Source: Laguncularia racemosa | Taxonomy: Eukaryota; Streptophyta; Magnoliopsida; Myrtales; Combretaceae | Assembly: GCA_037954665.1 (NCBI GenBank) | Contig: JBBMOL010000021.1 | Location: forward strand, 3,534,001 to 3,598,000 | Direction: 5' to 3' | DNA length: 64,000 bases | Shown here: positions 1-11,645 of the stretch, one piece after another | Numbering within the stretch: position 1 is the first letter of the stretch | Layout of the letters: the number at the start of each line of letters is the position of its first letter | The notes under the pieces: model-generated | What the model was told of the DNA's origin: nothing | The model's database searches: none | What the model saw: only the letters and a program-made list of their open reading frames with translations | Program-made: the position numbers and the translations under genes

Positions 1-1284
1 ATGTGGGGTAGTCGAACCTCCTGAACAGACCATGGTGTGATTTGTGTCCGGTTTGAAATATGAGAGTGCATTTATTGTAGAGCTGCAATGGTATGACACC
101 ATTGATGAGGCCATTTAGTTAGCTCTGAAAGTGGAGAGACAGAGGGGATCTAATCCTTATAGAGCAGCGAGTAACAAGTATGGATCCACTACTAAACTAT
201 ATGGGTTAAATAGTCAATAGGCTGAAAAAGGGGAAATTTATAAGATGGTGGAAGCAAATGCAGCTGTTATTGATATTGGAAGGGAGAAGGAAATTTTTGG
301 AAAGGGGAAAGCAATTGTTGGGGTAGACATTAGGCAAATAGTGCCTGAGTCATCAGGTGGGAAGAATCGTCAAATCCAATGCTTCAAATGTTTGGGCTTT
401 AGACACTTGGCTACTCAATGTCTTAACAAAAGGGTGATGACTACTATGGAGGTGAAAAGTAAGGATGGCAAAGAAGAGATAATTGAGCCAATAGATTTGT
501 TAGTAGTGCTAAAGGAGTATTACGAAGATCCAAATGTTGAAGCACATGAAGACAAGGGAAATGATCAATATCTGGCTATTAATGTGTTATATAGGGTAAT
601 GACTACATCTCCAGATGTTGATAACGTACAGAGGGAAAACCTATTCCATATTCCCTATAGGATTTAAGGTAATCTATGTGCTCTTCTTAGTGATGGTGGT
701 AGTTACACAGATGTAGTAGCTGTTGCAATAGTAAATAGATTGCAACTAGTCACTACCCTACATCTTAATCCCTATAAATTGCATTGGTTGAGTGAATAAG
801 ACAGTCCGCGTGTCACTCAAAGGGCTAAGGTTCCAATCAGCATAGGGGAAATGTACCGGGATAAAATTGTTTGTGATGTTCTTCCTATGTGTGCATCATA
901 TGTACTACTGGGTAGACCTTAGTTATTTGATAGGAGAGTGCTGCATGATAGGTTTAGGAACACTTATGCGTTTCTAAAGGATGGTGAACAGATTGTTTTC
1001 ACTCTTATGTTACCAACTAAGGTACACGAATCCTAGGAATAGATCAATAAAACTATTGGAAAGAAGTCTTTATTATTGGAAAGTGAAGTGAAATAGTCAT
1101 AGGAAATTTAGAAGCTTTATCAAAAGAGTTCTGAATGTCTCAAGAGGGCTCAAGGGAAATCACGACTTTAGGGCAACAAGCATATGTAAACCAAGGTTTT
1201 CAATCCAGGTTACTTTTACAAATTCTCATCTAAAACAGAGGGCCTATTAGATTTGAGGGCAAATCTTCCATAGGCTCGAGGAGA
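1..1284 (+). pseudogene. Gag-protease remnant of CRM-like Ty3/gypsy element (P)
   Basis: Broken gag-protease frame of an LTR retrotransposon, truncated by the window edge. The longest open part is 245-667. It has a CX2CX4HX4C zinc knuckle (CFKCLGFRHLATQC, about 381-422), the RNA-binding motif of gag. After a stop at 665 the frame continues as a decayed aspartic protease: the expected DGGSCTN-type active-site motif reads DGGSYTD near 690, and the protease end motif (VLLGRP) lies near 905. Reverse transcriptase and integrase should follow. Instead the sequence passes within about 370 bp to a polypurine tract and LTR, so the enzymatic domains are deleted. Copies X and Y have the same layout, which suggests a non-autonomous family. 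The CRM assignment rests on similarity to those copies and to F. Not functional. Confidence 0.8.
1273..1284 (+). other. Polypurine tract of element P
   Basis: Purine-rich GAGGAGA directly before the TGATGGG start of the 3' LTR. A tract of this kind primes plus-strand DNA synthesis in LTR elements. The same motif precedes the LTRs of X and Y on the other strand. Confidence 0.6.
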
Positions 1285-1997
1285 TGATGGGAATCAAACC
1301 AATGCAACAACATGACCCATTACTCGAGCTAGAGCTAGAAGACTACAGAGCTTAACAACTGAGAGTCCTTTTTGATCAAATGGAACCCGAAGACATTCAC
1401 ATAGTGTCTTCATTTACTTTATATGATTATTTTGTATTTAAGCAGGTACACTTGTTGGTATTACAAGAAGGCGATCAAACCCGTTAGCACTTGGTTTGGA
1501 GATGAGTCACAGTCCATGTCTTTGAACCAAATTGGACATAGAGGAGCCAACCATGTGTTATGTACTGTGGACCGAAATGGGTGTAGAAGATCGGCTATGT
1601 ATTATGTAATTTTTATTATGTTATTTTTCTATATTTAGAGCTTAGTATAAATACTTGTAAAGGAGAACAACAAAGACACTTTTTTTGGGAATATATTTGC
1701 AGCTTGTTTCATGTGAAAAGGGGGCTTCCTTTATTTCATATACACTCTTATCAATTCTTTTAGGGTTATGGCGAGTGGAGGCTTGGATTGTTGTGTGTAA
1801 AATCAACAATTGTAAGTTGTTTTTCTTCCTCATTCTACTAGTGAGTAACATCTGGTAAGAATTTGGAATTTCATTTTGTTTTTATTCTATGGAAATTAGG
1901 GTTCTATGTTCAAAAAGAGGATCCATGCTATTTTGAAACAATTGTTCAATTGTTTCATTAATTAGGATTGTTTGATTGAAATTGGTTTGGCTTATCA
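1285..1997 (+). mobile_element. 3' LTR of element P
   Basis: Starts TGATGGGAATCAAACC and ends near CTTATCA, the TGATG...CATCA type termini used by X, Y and F. Its first 100 bp encode a decayed PITRARARRLQSL, the C-terminal pol motif that CRM-clade elements carry inside the LTR. A TATA-like AGTATAAATACTTG lies near 1646, the counterpart of the same motif in the minus-strand LTRs. The right boundary is inferred from the termini because no paired LTR is in view. Confidence 0.6.
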
Positions 1998-2039
1998 TAA
2001 GCATTATAGGCATGTACTTGAAGTATACTTAAAATGGTG

Positions 2040-3330
2040 TCCATGTCTAGAATGTCTTGGTGCTACTGCAGTTGAATAGTAAATAATCTGGTGGGAACTC
2101 GTTTTCTGAGGCCCCACTACTTGTGGTCTACCAGCTTATCCCCTCACTGGAGGTCTTGCTGCCTATGGAGCTGGGGATGCCTGATTTCCTGCTTGCCCCT
2201 AAGGATATTTAACTACCTAGTGTCCCCTTTGTTTGCATACATGATAGAATGCTAAGGGGACCAACCTCTCATTGCAATGCCTGCTAATATGTCTTATCTT
2301 TCCATAAGAGAAGCACACGTCCTCTAGCCATTTACATTCCCTTAATATTATGAGGCCCGTAGCACCTGGTGCATCTAGTAGTAGGTGCTACTGTAGGAAG
2401 TGCCAAAGGTACTGGTTTAATTTGTAGAGGAGGGGCTATAGCACTTTGTGATCTGTTCTGGAGCATATGGGATCTTTTGCCCTTATCTTAGGCTATCCCA
2501 CTTGAGGCGAGCCTCATCTCCAAAGTTATCCCTGCTCTATGGCTCTTATATTTCATCCATCTTTCTCCTACTCTATTCTAGGTATTTAGCGTTATTGACC
2601 ACTTCAGCATACGTGTTCAGCTGAAAGGCCCAACCTCATGTTGGAGATCTAACTCTAATCCCCTAAAAAATGTTTTAGCTTTGGATCTATCATCAGTACA
2701 AACATTCTTGGGTATGAACTAAATTAAGTATTTCAATTCCACCTTATACTCTTCCATTGTCATATTCTCCTGTTCATTATTGTAATAATCATTCTCCATT
2801 TTATCTTTAGAGTTACTGACAAACAGTTCCTTAAACATTGTCCAGTTCATACACTCCCCTACTAGTCTGGGAATTGACACCTACCATTTTGCTGTAGTTC
2901 CCTTTAGTATAAATGTAGCATAGTTAACCTTTCAATCTTTACGTATCTAGAAAACAATAAATGTCTTTTCCATATCTTACACCTAATCCTTAGCCTCAAT
3001 CAGGTCATCCATCTAAGGGTTGAATTCCTTTGCCACCTTGATGAACCTATCAAAGCTGATTGGTTCATTCGCATTCCTATTTTGTAAGACATGGTGGACT
3101 TGATGTTGTTGTGTCAACAACCCCACTAGGTTGTTCATAGTGTACAGCAGTTGGGCAATTTGTTCTACCATCTAACTCTATCCCCCTTTTAGTTGTTGAC
3201 CCTGGATGTTCTCCTCATTTAGGTTAACACGTCTAATACCCCTTTTTGAGCCTGATTTAGTGATTTTTCTAAGAGGTATTCTATTTGAGAAGAGACAACC
3301 GGATAGACTTAAAAGTTAGTGTAAGTTCAA
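2040..3330 (-). pseudogene. Gag remnant of Del/Tekay-like Ty3/gypsy element (D)
   Basis: Minus-strand translation, broken by many stops, gives a retrotransposon gag (about 3100-2550, with the usual pattern from the MEKTF-like segment through FKELF to a TYAEVV-like segment) followed by two decayed zinc knuckles. One starts CTRCYGPHN. The other reads CFSYGKIRHISRHC, in which the second Cys has become Tyr. The gag lies directly inside a primer-binding site at 3684-3695, as expected for the 5' end of a minus-strand element. Its pol would lie to the left, where element P now sits. Not functional. Confidence 0.65.
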
Positions 3331-3683
3331 ATGTTAGTGGTATTATGTGTTGGTATATATACAAATATACCCCTACATATAATTGCATACTTATATATAA
3401 ATAACTTAGTAATTAAAAGAAGTGCAAATAAAATAATAATATAGTAAAATAAATTATTGAATAAAATAATCGCTCTATAATTTTTCCTATTCTCTTCATG
3501 TCATACTATCTTAAAAATCAAATGCTTAATTCCTCTAAAAATCATATCTTACTTTCTACTATTTGAAACTTATACCTAATGATCATCACTTAGTTTCTAA
3601 TGATCATTAACTTGTGCTCTATAGATCAAAACTTAACCTCCTAAGGATAATTTGCCTATGCTTTGAAGGATTATGAAATCTAT

Positions 3684-3695
3684 GCTTTGATACCA
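3684..3695 (-). other. tRNA-Met primer-binding site of element D
   Basis: On the minus strand this reads TGGTATCAAAGC, one base from the standard plant TGGTATCAGAGC site. It follows the end of the D 5' LTR and precedes the D gag. A second copy of TGGTATCAAAG lies about 105 bp away, inside the LTR near 3787-3797. Confidence 0.6.
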
Positions 3696-4155
3696 TCTAA
3701 GTTATTACGTCTCAAAACCCAGGAGTGCTAAGACTTACCATTTATCTTTATTGGACAAGGACACATTAAGTTTGTTAACCCTACTTTGATACCATTTAAT
3801 TATGTAATTCCTATAAACCACAATCACATGCATCTAATACTTCCAACATAATACAAATAAATCCTATATAAACTTTCAACTTTTAAAGAAAATACTCTTA
3901 ATACGTCAATCTAAATCACTCAAAATATTTAAATATTCTAATTCTTAAAATTCATAGAATCAATAATAAGTCTCAATATAATTCCTATGTTTCGGCTGAT
4001 TAGTCCTCAATTAATCTCCATAATAATAATGGAAATCTCCTTCCTCCCTTTCCCGTACATTTAACCTAACTCCTTTTCACAAGCAATAGTTCTCTCTATA
4101 CCTGCATAAAAAAAAATCCCCTAATACGTATAACCAACAAACCCATATGCATGAA

Positions 4156-4883
4156 TGATGGGCTTCAAAGGAATTTCAATACTAATTAAAGAAATAAGCA
4201 CAATTGATTCTAATTTCCAACTAAATGGTGTGAATCCTAAATTGAAAAATAGACCCTAATTGCGTGAAACAAGAGATATAAAAAGAACTAATTCTTTACC
4301 AGATATTACACACTAGTTGGAATTAGGTTTGATCTTGATATTGTTGATATTATGCACAACAAAATTTAAAATCCACTCACCACAATTCTAAGAGAATTGA
4401 TAAGAGTATGATGCGTGAAAGAGGCTAGCTTTCCATGGCAACAAAAGTCAGATTTGTGATGTTAAAAAAAGTCCCTTACAAAACCTAATTAGCAAGTATT
4501 TATACCCTACTCTAAAACAAGGAAATTACAACAATGCCAAATAGTAAAAAAACTGGTCCTATGAGTCACTTGAAGAACCGATTCTCCACGTGAAAGAGAA
4601 GTGAAGATGGTCGGTTCTTCTCAAGATAAAATGCAAATGAAATGAAGGCTAGTTCCACTTGTCTTTGCAGGTTTGATTTGGTTCATAATGGACCATGATC
4701 TATTCACAAACCAGTTGCCAATGTGCTTGATCATCTTCTTGTAAAACAAATAAAATGTACCTACTAAATAATATATAAAAAAATAATTACTATAAAATAA
4801 ATAAAGATAAAATGTAAATGTCTGGGTTCCATTTGGTTCAGGTAGGCTTCTTAATGCTGGATCTAGAGGTTTGATTCCCATAA
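4156..4883 (-). mobile_element. 3' LTR of element X
   Basis: Minus-strand start is TTATGGGAATCAAACC (one base decayed from TGATGGG) and end is GCCCATCA. It carries TATA-like sequence near the AGTATTTATA block at about 4495. It matches 13331-14057 closely. Confidence 0.85.
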
Positions 4884-4895
4884 TCTCCTTGGGCC
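4884..4895 (-). other. Polypurine tract of element X
   Basis: Minus strand GGCCCAAGGAGA directly before the 3' LTR start. Confidence 0.55.
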
Positions 4896-4999
4896 TTTGA
4901 AAGATTTGTCTTCAAATTTAATGGGTCTTTTCTTGGATCGAAATCCCTTTTTTGCATGTACTTGTCACCCTGAAGTCTTGAGTGCCCATTAGTTTTGTT

Positions 5000-6700
5000 G
5001 ATCTACTCTTGGAATTTGTGTACCTTAGTTGGAGACATAGGAGTCAAGACAATCTATGCATCGTCCTTCTGGAATACATAAGTGTTTCTAAACCCATCAT
5101 GTAGCACATTCCTATCAAACAACTAAGGCCTACCTAGTAGTATATGAAAGGCACACATAGGAAGAACATCACAAATAATTTCATCATGATATCTATCTCC
5201 TATATTGAAAGGCACCTTAGCCTTCTGTGTAACATGCAGACTACCCCATTCATTCAGCCAATGTAATTTATAAGGATGTTGATGTAGACTAGTGACTAGT
5301 TGCAATCTATTTTCTAATGTAGCAGCTATGGCATTAGTGCAACTACCACCATCAATGAAAAGAACACACAAGTTACCTAGAACCCGACAAGGTGTACAGA
5401 ATATGTTTTCCCTCTGTATGTCCCTGAAATTTGGAGATATAGTCATGACCCTGTGCAACACATTAATAGACAGATATTTATCATTTCCCTTGTCTTCATG
5501 TGTCTCAGCATCTGGATCATCATAATACTCCTATAGTACTATTGACAAGTTTGTAGGCTCAATTGCTTCTTCTTGACCATCATCACTATTTCTCTCCATA
5601 ACAGTTATTACCCTTTTGTTGGGACACTGAGTAGCTATGTGTCTAAAACTCATGCATTTGAAACATTTAATTTGACACATCTTTCCACTGGTTGTCCTTG
5701 GCATTGTTTGCCTGAAATTAGCTCCAACAACCTCTTTTCCTTTTCTTGAAACCTCCCTCTCCTTATTAGTAATAGAGGTATTCTGGTCCACAGTCTTATC
5801 ATTTTCCCCTATTCCCTTTTGTTCAACCTGCTGACCATTTGACCCATGAGGTTTGGTAGAAGTTCCATACCTGTTGCTAGCTGCTTGAAAAGGGTTAGAT
5901 CGCCTCTATCTCTCCACTTTCAGGGCTAACTAGATAGCCTCATCAAGTGTGTTATACCTCTAGAGCTCTATTGTGCAGGCAATTTCATACTTTAACATTG
6001 ACACAAATTGTGCTAGGGTTTGTTTAGGTGGTTCAATTGACCCACATCTGATCATCAATGTATTGAACTCTTGTACATACTCATCAACTATTTTTCCTCC
6101 TTGCCTTAGTGTTTGGAGACGCATAAACAACTCTTGCTTGTAATGCTCAGGTATAAACCTTTTTTCTCAATACTCGTTTCATTTCTCGCTAGGAATGTGT
6201 ATTAGCCTCACCATCTCTTCGTCTACTAATCACAAGATTTTTCCATCATAAGGCGGCATAACTTGTAAATTCTACAATTGCAAGAAGAACCCGAGTTGAT
6301 CATCAATCTCGTAGCACTCGAATAGGCCCTTAACCTTATCCTCCCAATCTAAATAATCATTTATAGAACCTTTTCCATTAAATGAAGGCATTTGCAATTT
6401 TACATATTCTAATCCCTGAGGTGGTCTGAACTCCTGGTTTAGGTAAGGCTCATTCTTAAAATTATCATCTCTTTCCTCCCTAAGAGTATGATAATCTCCT
6501 TCCATTCTCATGCCCCTATTTCCTCCAACATCTCCTTCCTTACGAGCATTCTAATGGACTACCCGAGGTGGGGGTGCCTGAGGGTTTGCCACTGGTGGTT
6601 GTGGCATCATCAACTGATCTACCCGTGTTGCTAATGTAACAATAATAGTGTTAAGATCCTGTAACTGTTCCTTTAATGTTCTTCTACCTGCAGCACAATG
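5000..6700 (-). pseudogene. Gag-protease remnant of element X
   Basis: The minus-strand frame is recoverable in pieces. A gag N-terminal half (open 6511-6272) contains YVKLQMPSFNGKGSI followed by YLDWEDKV, typical of plant gypsy gag. A zinc knuckle CFKCMSFRHIATQC lies at about 5671-5630. The aspartic protease (open 5461-5123) retains the active-site block FIDGGSCTNA and ends LLGRP. Stops and frameshifts separate the parts. After protease the sequence goes straight to the polypurine tract, so reverse transcriptase, RNase H and integrase are missing. Gag supplies the particle shell and protease cuts the polyprotein; neither can be made intact here. The layout matches element P. Confidence 0.8.
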
Positions 6701-6897
6701 CCCTCAACCTCCTCCAACCTGACTATTGGCTTTATTACCAATCCTACCATTCATACTATCATTAAATATGATTTTGATTTTTTTTTTATCACTCAACACC
6801 AATTGACGGCACACTCACAATACAACACCTTCACGGCATATACATAACCTCACACCACACCTACACGATTCAATCACTACTATACACTTACACACAC

Positions 6898-7821
6898 TGA
6901 TGTGCTATGATACCAAAAATTATGATGTGCTCTGATACCAAAAATCATAATGTGCCTTAGATCCATTTGCAAGAACACAAAGCCAATTGAAGAATCAACT
7001 AAACCAAGTTCACAAAAATGGTGTAATGCCAATTACCACGTGAACCCTAATTACGTGAATCAAATTGCTCTAATACCAAATTATGATAAGAATCACTTGC
7101 AATTGTAAGATATATAAAGGACAACACAAAGATGAATCAAATTCCAATCAAATTGGGCGTGAACCAAATTTGAAAATTGGAACCCTAAATGCGTGAACAA
7201 GAACAAATAAATCAACCAATTACAACTAGTTTTGACACACTAAAAATCATTGGAAGTAACTTAAGAAATATTGATATAACTCACAATAATTCTTCAGCCC
7301 ACTCGCCTTAATTTCAATAAGGAAATTGATAAGAGTAAAAGTTTGCATGAGGAAGTGCTCTCCACAGCAAAGAAATGGCATATTTCTAATTAAAAAAAAG
7401 TCCCTTCTAAAACCTACTTAGCAAGTATTTATACTTGCTCTAATTAGGGTAAAATCAACAAAAACAAAATTACAAGTAAAACCCACAAGTGACCAGTTTT
7501 GAATCAAGAAAAGATAATTATAAATAAACCCTCAAAATGGCCGGTTCTTCACTTCCATGGAGCAATTGTTGGACTGATACTTCTTTGATTTATGTAGGTC
7601 CATGAATAACCCACAAACTAAGCTTTCGCGAATTTATCCACCGTTCTATAAAAACCAACAAATGTACCTACTAGAATGCACAACAAATATGTAATAGAAA
7701 ATAAGATACTAAACTAATATTCTCGGGGTCTGATTCTTCAAAGAGGACCTTCATAGCTAAATTTTGTAACCCTTTGGCACTTTTCCTGGTGATAGGTCCT
7801 GTAGGCATATGATTCCTATCA
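6898..7821 (-). mobile_element. 3' LTR of element Y
   Basis: Minus-strand start TGATAGGAATCATATG; its first 150 bp encode GPITRKSAKGLQNL, the pol C-terminal motif carried in CRM LTRs. It is preceded by the purine tract GGCCCGAGGAGA (7822-7833). The far end has two embedded PBS-like copies, at 6904-6915 (one base changed) and 6929-6940. Confidence 0.85.
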
Positions 7822-7833
7822 TCTCCTCGGGCC

Positions 7834-8860
7834 TTAGGGAGATTTTTCCTCAAATCTGATAGGTTTTCATGAACATTATCGGGTAAATAGAGTGATAGGT
7901 CTGTAACATTAAAGTAGTAGAGACTCTGTATCCTCCTAGTAATTTATCTGTAAAGATATCACTGTAGTCAGCTAGTACTTGAGATACCACAGGGGGTAGA
8001 TGCTTTTGCCCCTCCATCTCTAGGATATACCTCATTTGAAATAAATATAATGGTCTATCATCCACTATAGCCTTCCCTAACTCAAACTGTCCCATCAATA
8101 AGGTTTTGTTCTTCCCAATTTTACTTATATGTCTCTGAACCTCTTGGTCCTTTGAAGGTTTACTCATCTGCCTCTGAACTTCTTAGACCTTTGAAGGTTT
8201 ATTTATCTACCTTTGAACCTCTTAGTCCTCTGAAGGTTGACTTATTTGCCTCTGAACCTCTTGGTCCTCTGAAGGTTGACTTATCTGCCTTTGAACCTTT
8301 TGGACCTCTCATAGTGACATTGGGTTCAACACTATACATTTACCCTCTTACTAGAACATATAAGTATTTCTATAGCCATCATGTAAAACCCTCCTGTCAT
8401 ACAGCTAAGGCTTGCCAAGTAGTATATGGGATGCACACATGGGAAGGATATCACATATAATCTCATCATGATATTTATCCCCTATATTGAAAGGTATCTT
8501 AGCCCTCTAGGTAACATGCGAACTACCCTAGTCACTTAGCCAATGCAATTTATAGGGTTTTAGATGTGGGGTAGTTACAAGTTTCAATTTTGATACTATT
8601 GATGCTGCCACTATATTAGTACAACTACCACCATCAATAATAATAGCATATAGATTACCTTGTACTCTATAAGAGGTATGGAACAAGTTTTCTCTCTGCG
8701 CATCATCAATGGTAGGAAACGAAGTCAAAGTTCAACGTAGTATATTAGTAGATAAAAATAAATCACTTCCCTCTTGATTATTGGCCTCATTGCTAAGTCC
8801 CTCATTCATAATATCATTTGACATGGCTAATGAATTCATCTTTTGACACACTAAAAAAAT
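7834..8860 (-). pseudogene. Protease and reverse-transcriptase start of element Y
   Basis: The minus-strand frame begins beside the leader and gives a protease with IIIDGGSCTNIVAA (about 8650-8600). The protease end block follows, then a tandem 13-residue repeat, then a segment (8167-7850) ending with SQVLADYSDIFTDKL. That last motif resembles the stretch just upstream of RT in gypsy pol. The core RT, RNase H and integrase are gone: the sequence jumps to the pol C-terminus at the LTR. Several stops are present. It cannot encode a working polyprotein. Confidence 0.75.
8133..8327 (-). repeat. 39-bp tandem repeat, about 5 copies, between protease and RT
   Basis: Units begin at 8133, 8172, 8211, 8250 and 8289, exactly 39 bp apart. 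The last unit degrades after about 20 bp. On the minus strand each unit encodes 13 residues close to QMSKPSKDQEVQR, so the repeat keeps the pol frame. F, X and P lack it at this position. Confidence 0.9.
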
Positions 8861-9176
8861 TAATACAACTACAATACACTTCATGTCAAAATACAACACA
8901 CATAACACTACACTACGGTATACACACACACTCATGGTGTAACACACACTTCCACGCCTTAATACACAACCAATATAACACCCCAACGCACAACACTCAA
9001 CTTCACTGTACAAGCTTCAATCACAACATACACTTACACTTACGGTGCACCACTTCTTCAAACCACAATACACACACTTCTACACCACACACGCACTCTT
9101 AATCACGGCAACAAAGAACACTGGAAACAATTAATGAGGCTTCTTTAAATGGCAAGTAAACAATTCAAAACAGTCA
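8861..9176 (-). other. CA-rich leader of element Y, distal part
   Basis: Plus strand rich in ACAC and CACAC runs. It resembles the leaders of X (12535-12700) and the 6790-6897 segment of X. No credible coding sequence: the open frames on both strands are low-complexity. It continues at 11180 beyond the inserted solo LTR W. Confidence 0.6.
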
Positions 9177-9181
9177 AAGTG

Positions 9182-11174
9182 TGTCGAGTCTAATTTTTGA
9201 TTTCCCATTCCTAATCCGATCTAAACTAGACCCTATGCTCATCTAATATAGATCCTCGACTTGAGTTAGGAATTTCGTTTAGTTTTGGAGTCGCCACCCA
9301 ACTGTTGTTGGGAAAGACTGAATTAAGACTAATGGAGCGGATTAGTCCCAATTTAGACTACTAGTCGTCGTGATTTCCTCTTTTCGTTTTTGTGAAAAGA
9401 GGAAAGGGGAAAACCAGAGTTTCTAAGTTCGGAGGCTAACCTATTAAAACCTTAAGGTTACCATCTAATCTCCTAAAATTTATCCTATCTCGAAATGTCT
9501 TTTATCTTATTTGTCTTTTATTGTATTTTTGAGTGAATTATTCTAGGAAAATGATTTTTTATTCTTTTTAAGGTTGCCCCAAATGGGTGCCTACGTACCT
9601 GCTATTCAGGATCAAACAAGCCGTAGTTCGCTTTTCCTGAAAAATTTTAATGTGTTTGTGAATTTTAATTATGAAATTTCTTTTGATTTACGTTTTTATC
9701 ATTTTGGGATTTTTCTGAAAAAAATTTAAGCCCTAGTTTGATAATTTGATTTTTGAAAATAATAATTTTAAGGAAAAAGCCAATTTTGGATTTATTTGAG
9801 AAAATAATTTTTCTAAGTGATAAAACTCATTTTTCTATTTTTCAACTCATTTTTACTTATTCTAATTTTTTTTTGATTTTTTATTAATTTTTTATAAATT
9901 TTTACAATTTTTAATTTTTCATAATTTTTATAATTTTCATTTTTATTGAAAAATTTCTCCTAGATTTTCATCTATCCTATTTTAAAATCTAAATTTTTAT
10001 TATTATTATTATTTTCTTTATAAATTTTATACATTTTTATTATTTATTATTATAATTATTATTTTTTATTTTTATATCATTAAATCCTAGAAAAACCTAA
10101 TTTCTAACATTTTTCTATTTATTGAAATATAAATAACAAATAAGTAAATAAATAAATTTCGAAATAAATAAATAAAAATCAGAAAATCTGACTTACCTAG
10201 ATCCGGGTCGGGTCGAGTTGATCGGATGCGGCGGCGGGGAGTGCCCGGGGACGACGTTCCATCAGCCTTTTGTAGCGGTAGAGGTGTCGATTCCTAGGTT
10301 CTCGGGGGTGAGGAACTCAACTGTGACAATGGTTTGCTTCAGAAACGCCTCTTGGTGGCTGCCCAACACTTGATCGGTGGTCGCGGTCTTGAACAACTCG
10401 GGCGAGCTTCGATTCTCTCTTTTTCTCACTTTTGATCCGTGATTTTGCTTCTCCACTTCATCCTCTATTTATAGGTGTTCAAAATCGAGCTGGATAAGCT
10501 TGGATTTCCACCGATCGAAGCAAATCGGATTTTTGGTTAAAACAACCAACTTTGATTTGTGTAAATCCATCGATTTGTTGAGATTTGATTCCAATTGGAT
10601 GATGTTTATCGTATTTCCGTTGAAGATCTGTTGGATTTGTGCAAAAAATCAAATCAAAACGGCCGAGATTCGGATTTCTTTCCTCACCGGAGATCTCGGA
10701 CAGAGGTTAAAGACGATCACGCGCTCGGCGCATGCGTTTGCTCCAGCCAATCAGGTGCTGCCACGTGTCCTAAGTAAAGAAAAAATTCACAAAACGCGGA
10801 TTCTGCTTCCCCCGCGTTTCGAACCCCTGACCTCACACCCCCGCGTGCACGCCTGACCCTGGTCCGGACTAGCTAAGCTAGCCCACTTTCGCGATTTTAT
10901 TTATTTCGCAAATTGTATATATGCAATGCAATTTTTTTATTTTTTTTGTATTTTTTTGAAATTCCAAAAATCAGTAAAAATTATCTAATCCTGATTATTG
11001 CCATTTCTGAAATTATTTTCCAAAATTGATGTATTTTCCTATTTATTTTTATTTTTTTGAACTTTTTTCCTATTTTTTGCTAAATTAGAGAAAAAATGAA
11101 AAACATTGGAAAAATTTGAAAATCACTTATTATTGATTATTATTGATTCTTAGGGCAAAAATGAGATGTTTACA
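9182..11174. mobile_element. Solo LTR W, Tat/Ogre-like
   Basis: A 1,993-bp LTR starting TGTCGAG and ending TGTTTACA, with an exact 5-bp duplication AAGTG at 9177-9181 and 11175-11179. The related leader of X has the uninterrupted site (GTCAAAGTGTATT at about 12754-12766), which confirms the insertion point. The motifs GGAGTCGCCACC (about 9288) and TGCCTACGTACC (about 9588) recur in plant Tat/Ogre-type LTRs, so I assign it there from memory of such sequences. Its middle is extremely AT-rich (9830-10190), followed by a GC-rich stretch (10200-10860). No internal domain remains, so it arose by LTR-LTR recombination. Open frames inside it (such as 10500-10856) look fortuitous. Confidence 0.85.
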
Positions 11175-11179
11175 AAGTG

Positions 11180-11582
11180 TATTAAGATTAACAATACATA
11201 ATAACTCCTTCAACTTAATGTTTACTTTTGAAATTCAAATTGTTTCCAAATCCTCTACGGCAAGAAGAGTAAATCTAAAAAAATGCACTCCCAATTCCGA
11301 AATTTTGCAGGGAAACAATAAAGCAACAATCAACACTACTTCAAATTATGGAATTCAAATTCAAAGAACTTTCCCTTCTTTTACTCACAATCCACTCACC
11401 GCAAAGGATGCAAGCTAATTTCTACACTTCACAACACTTCAATTAAAGATCACGTAAGCAATTTAAGGAACAATTCAAAACAAGACTTCAAATTTCTCTT
11501 CACACAATTCAATTTTAGAATGAAAGATCAGGAACCCTAAATCCCAATTGTGAATAATGAAAATTTCCCTTCTCTAAACCTT
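11180..11582 (-). other. Leader of element Y, proximal part
   Basis: Noncoding leader between the primer site and solo LTR W. It matches the X leader around 13080-13260. Confidence 0.6.
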
Positions 11583-11645
11583 GCTCTGATACCAAATGAT
11601 TATGATGTGCTCTGATACCAAAACTTATGATGTGCTCTGATGCTA
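11583..11645 (-). other. Primer-binding site and two PBS-like copies of element Y
   Basis: Three copies of GCTCTGATACCA (minus strand TGGTATCAGAGC, the tRNA-Met site) start at 11583, 11609 and 11634, about 25 bp apart. The last copy has decayed to GCTCTGATGCTA. The copy at 11583-11594 sits where a working site should be, next to the LTR end at 11603. The other two lie inside the LTR. Confidence 0.8.

Noticed and set aside
10500..10856. 118-aa plus-strand frame
   Set aside because: Lies wholly within solo LTR W, with no recognisable domain.
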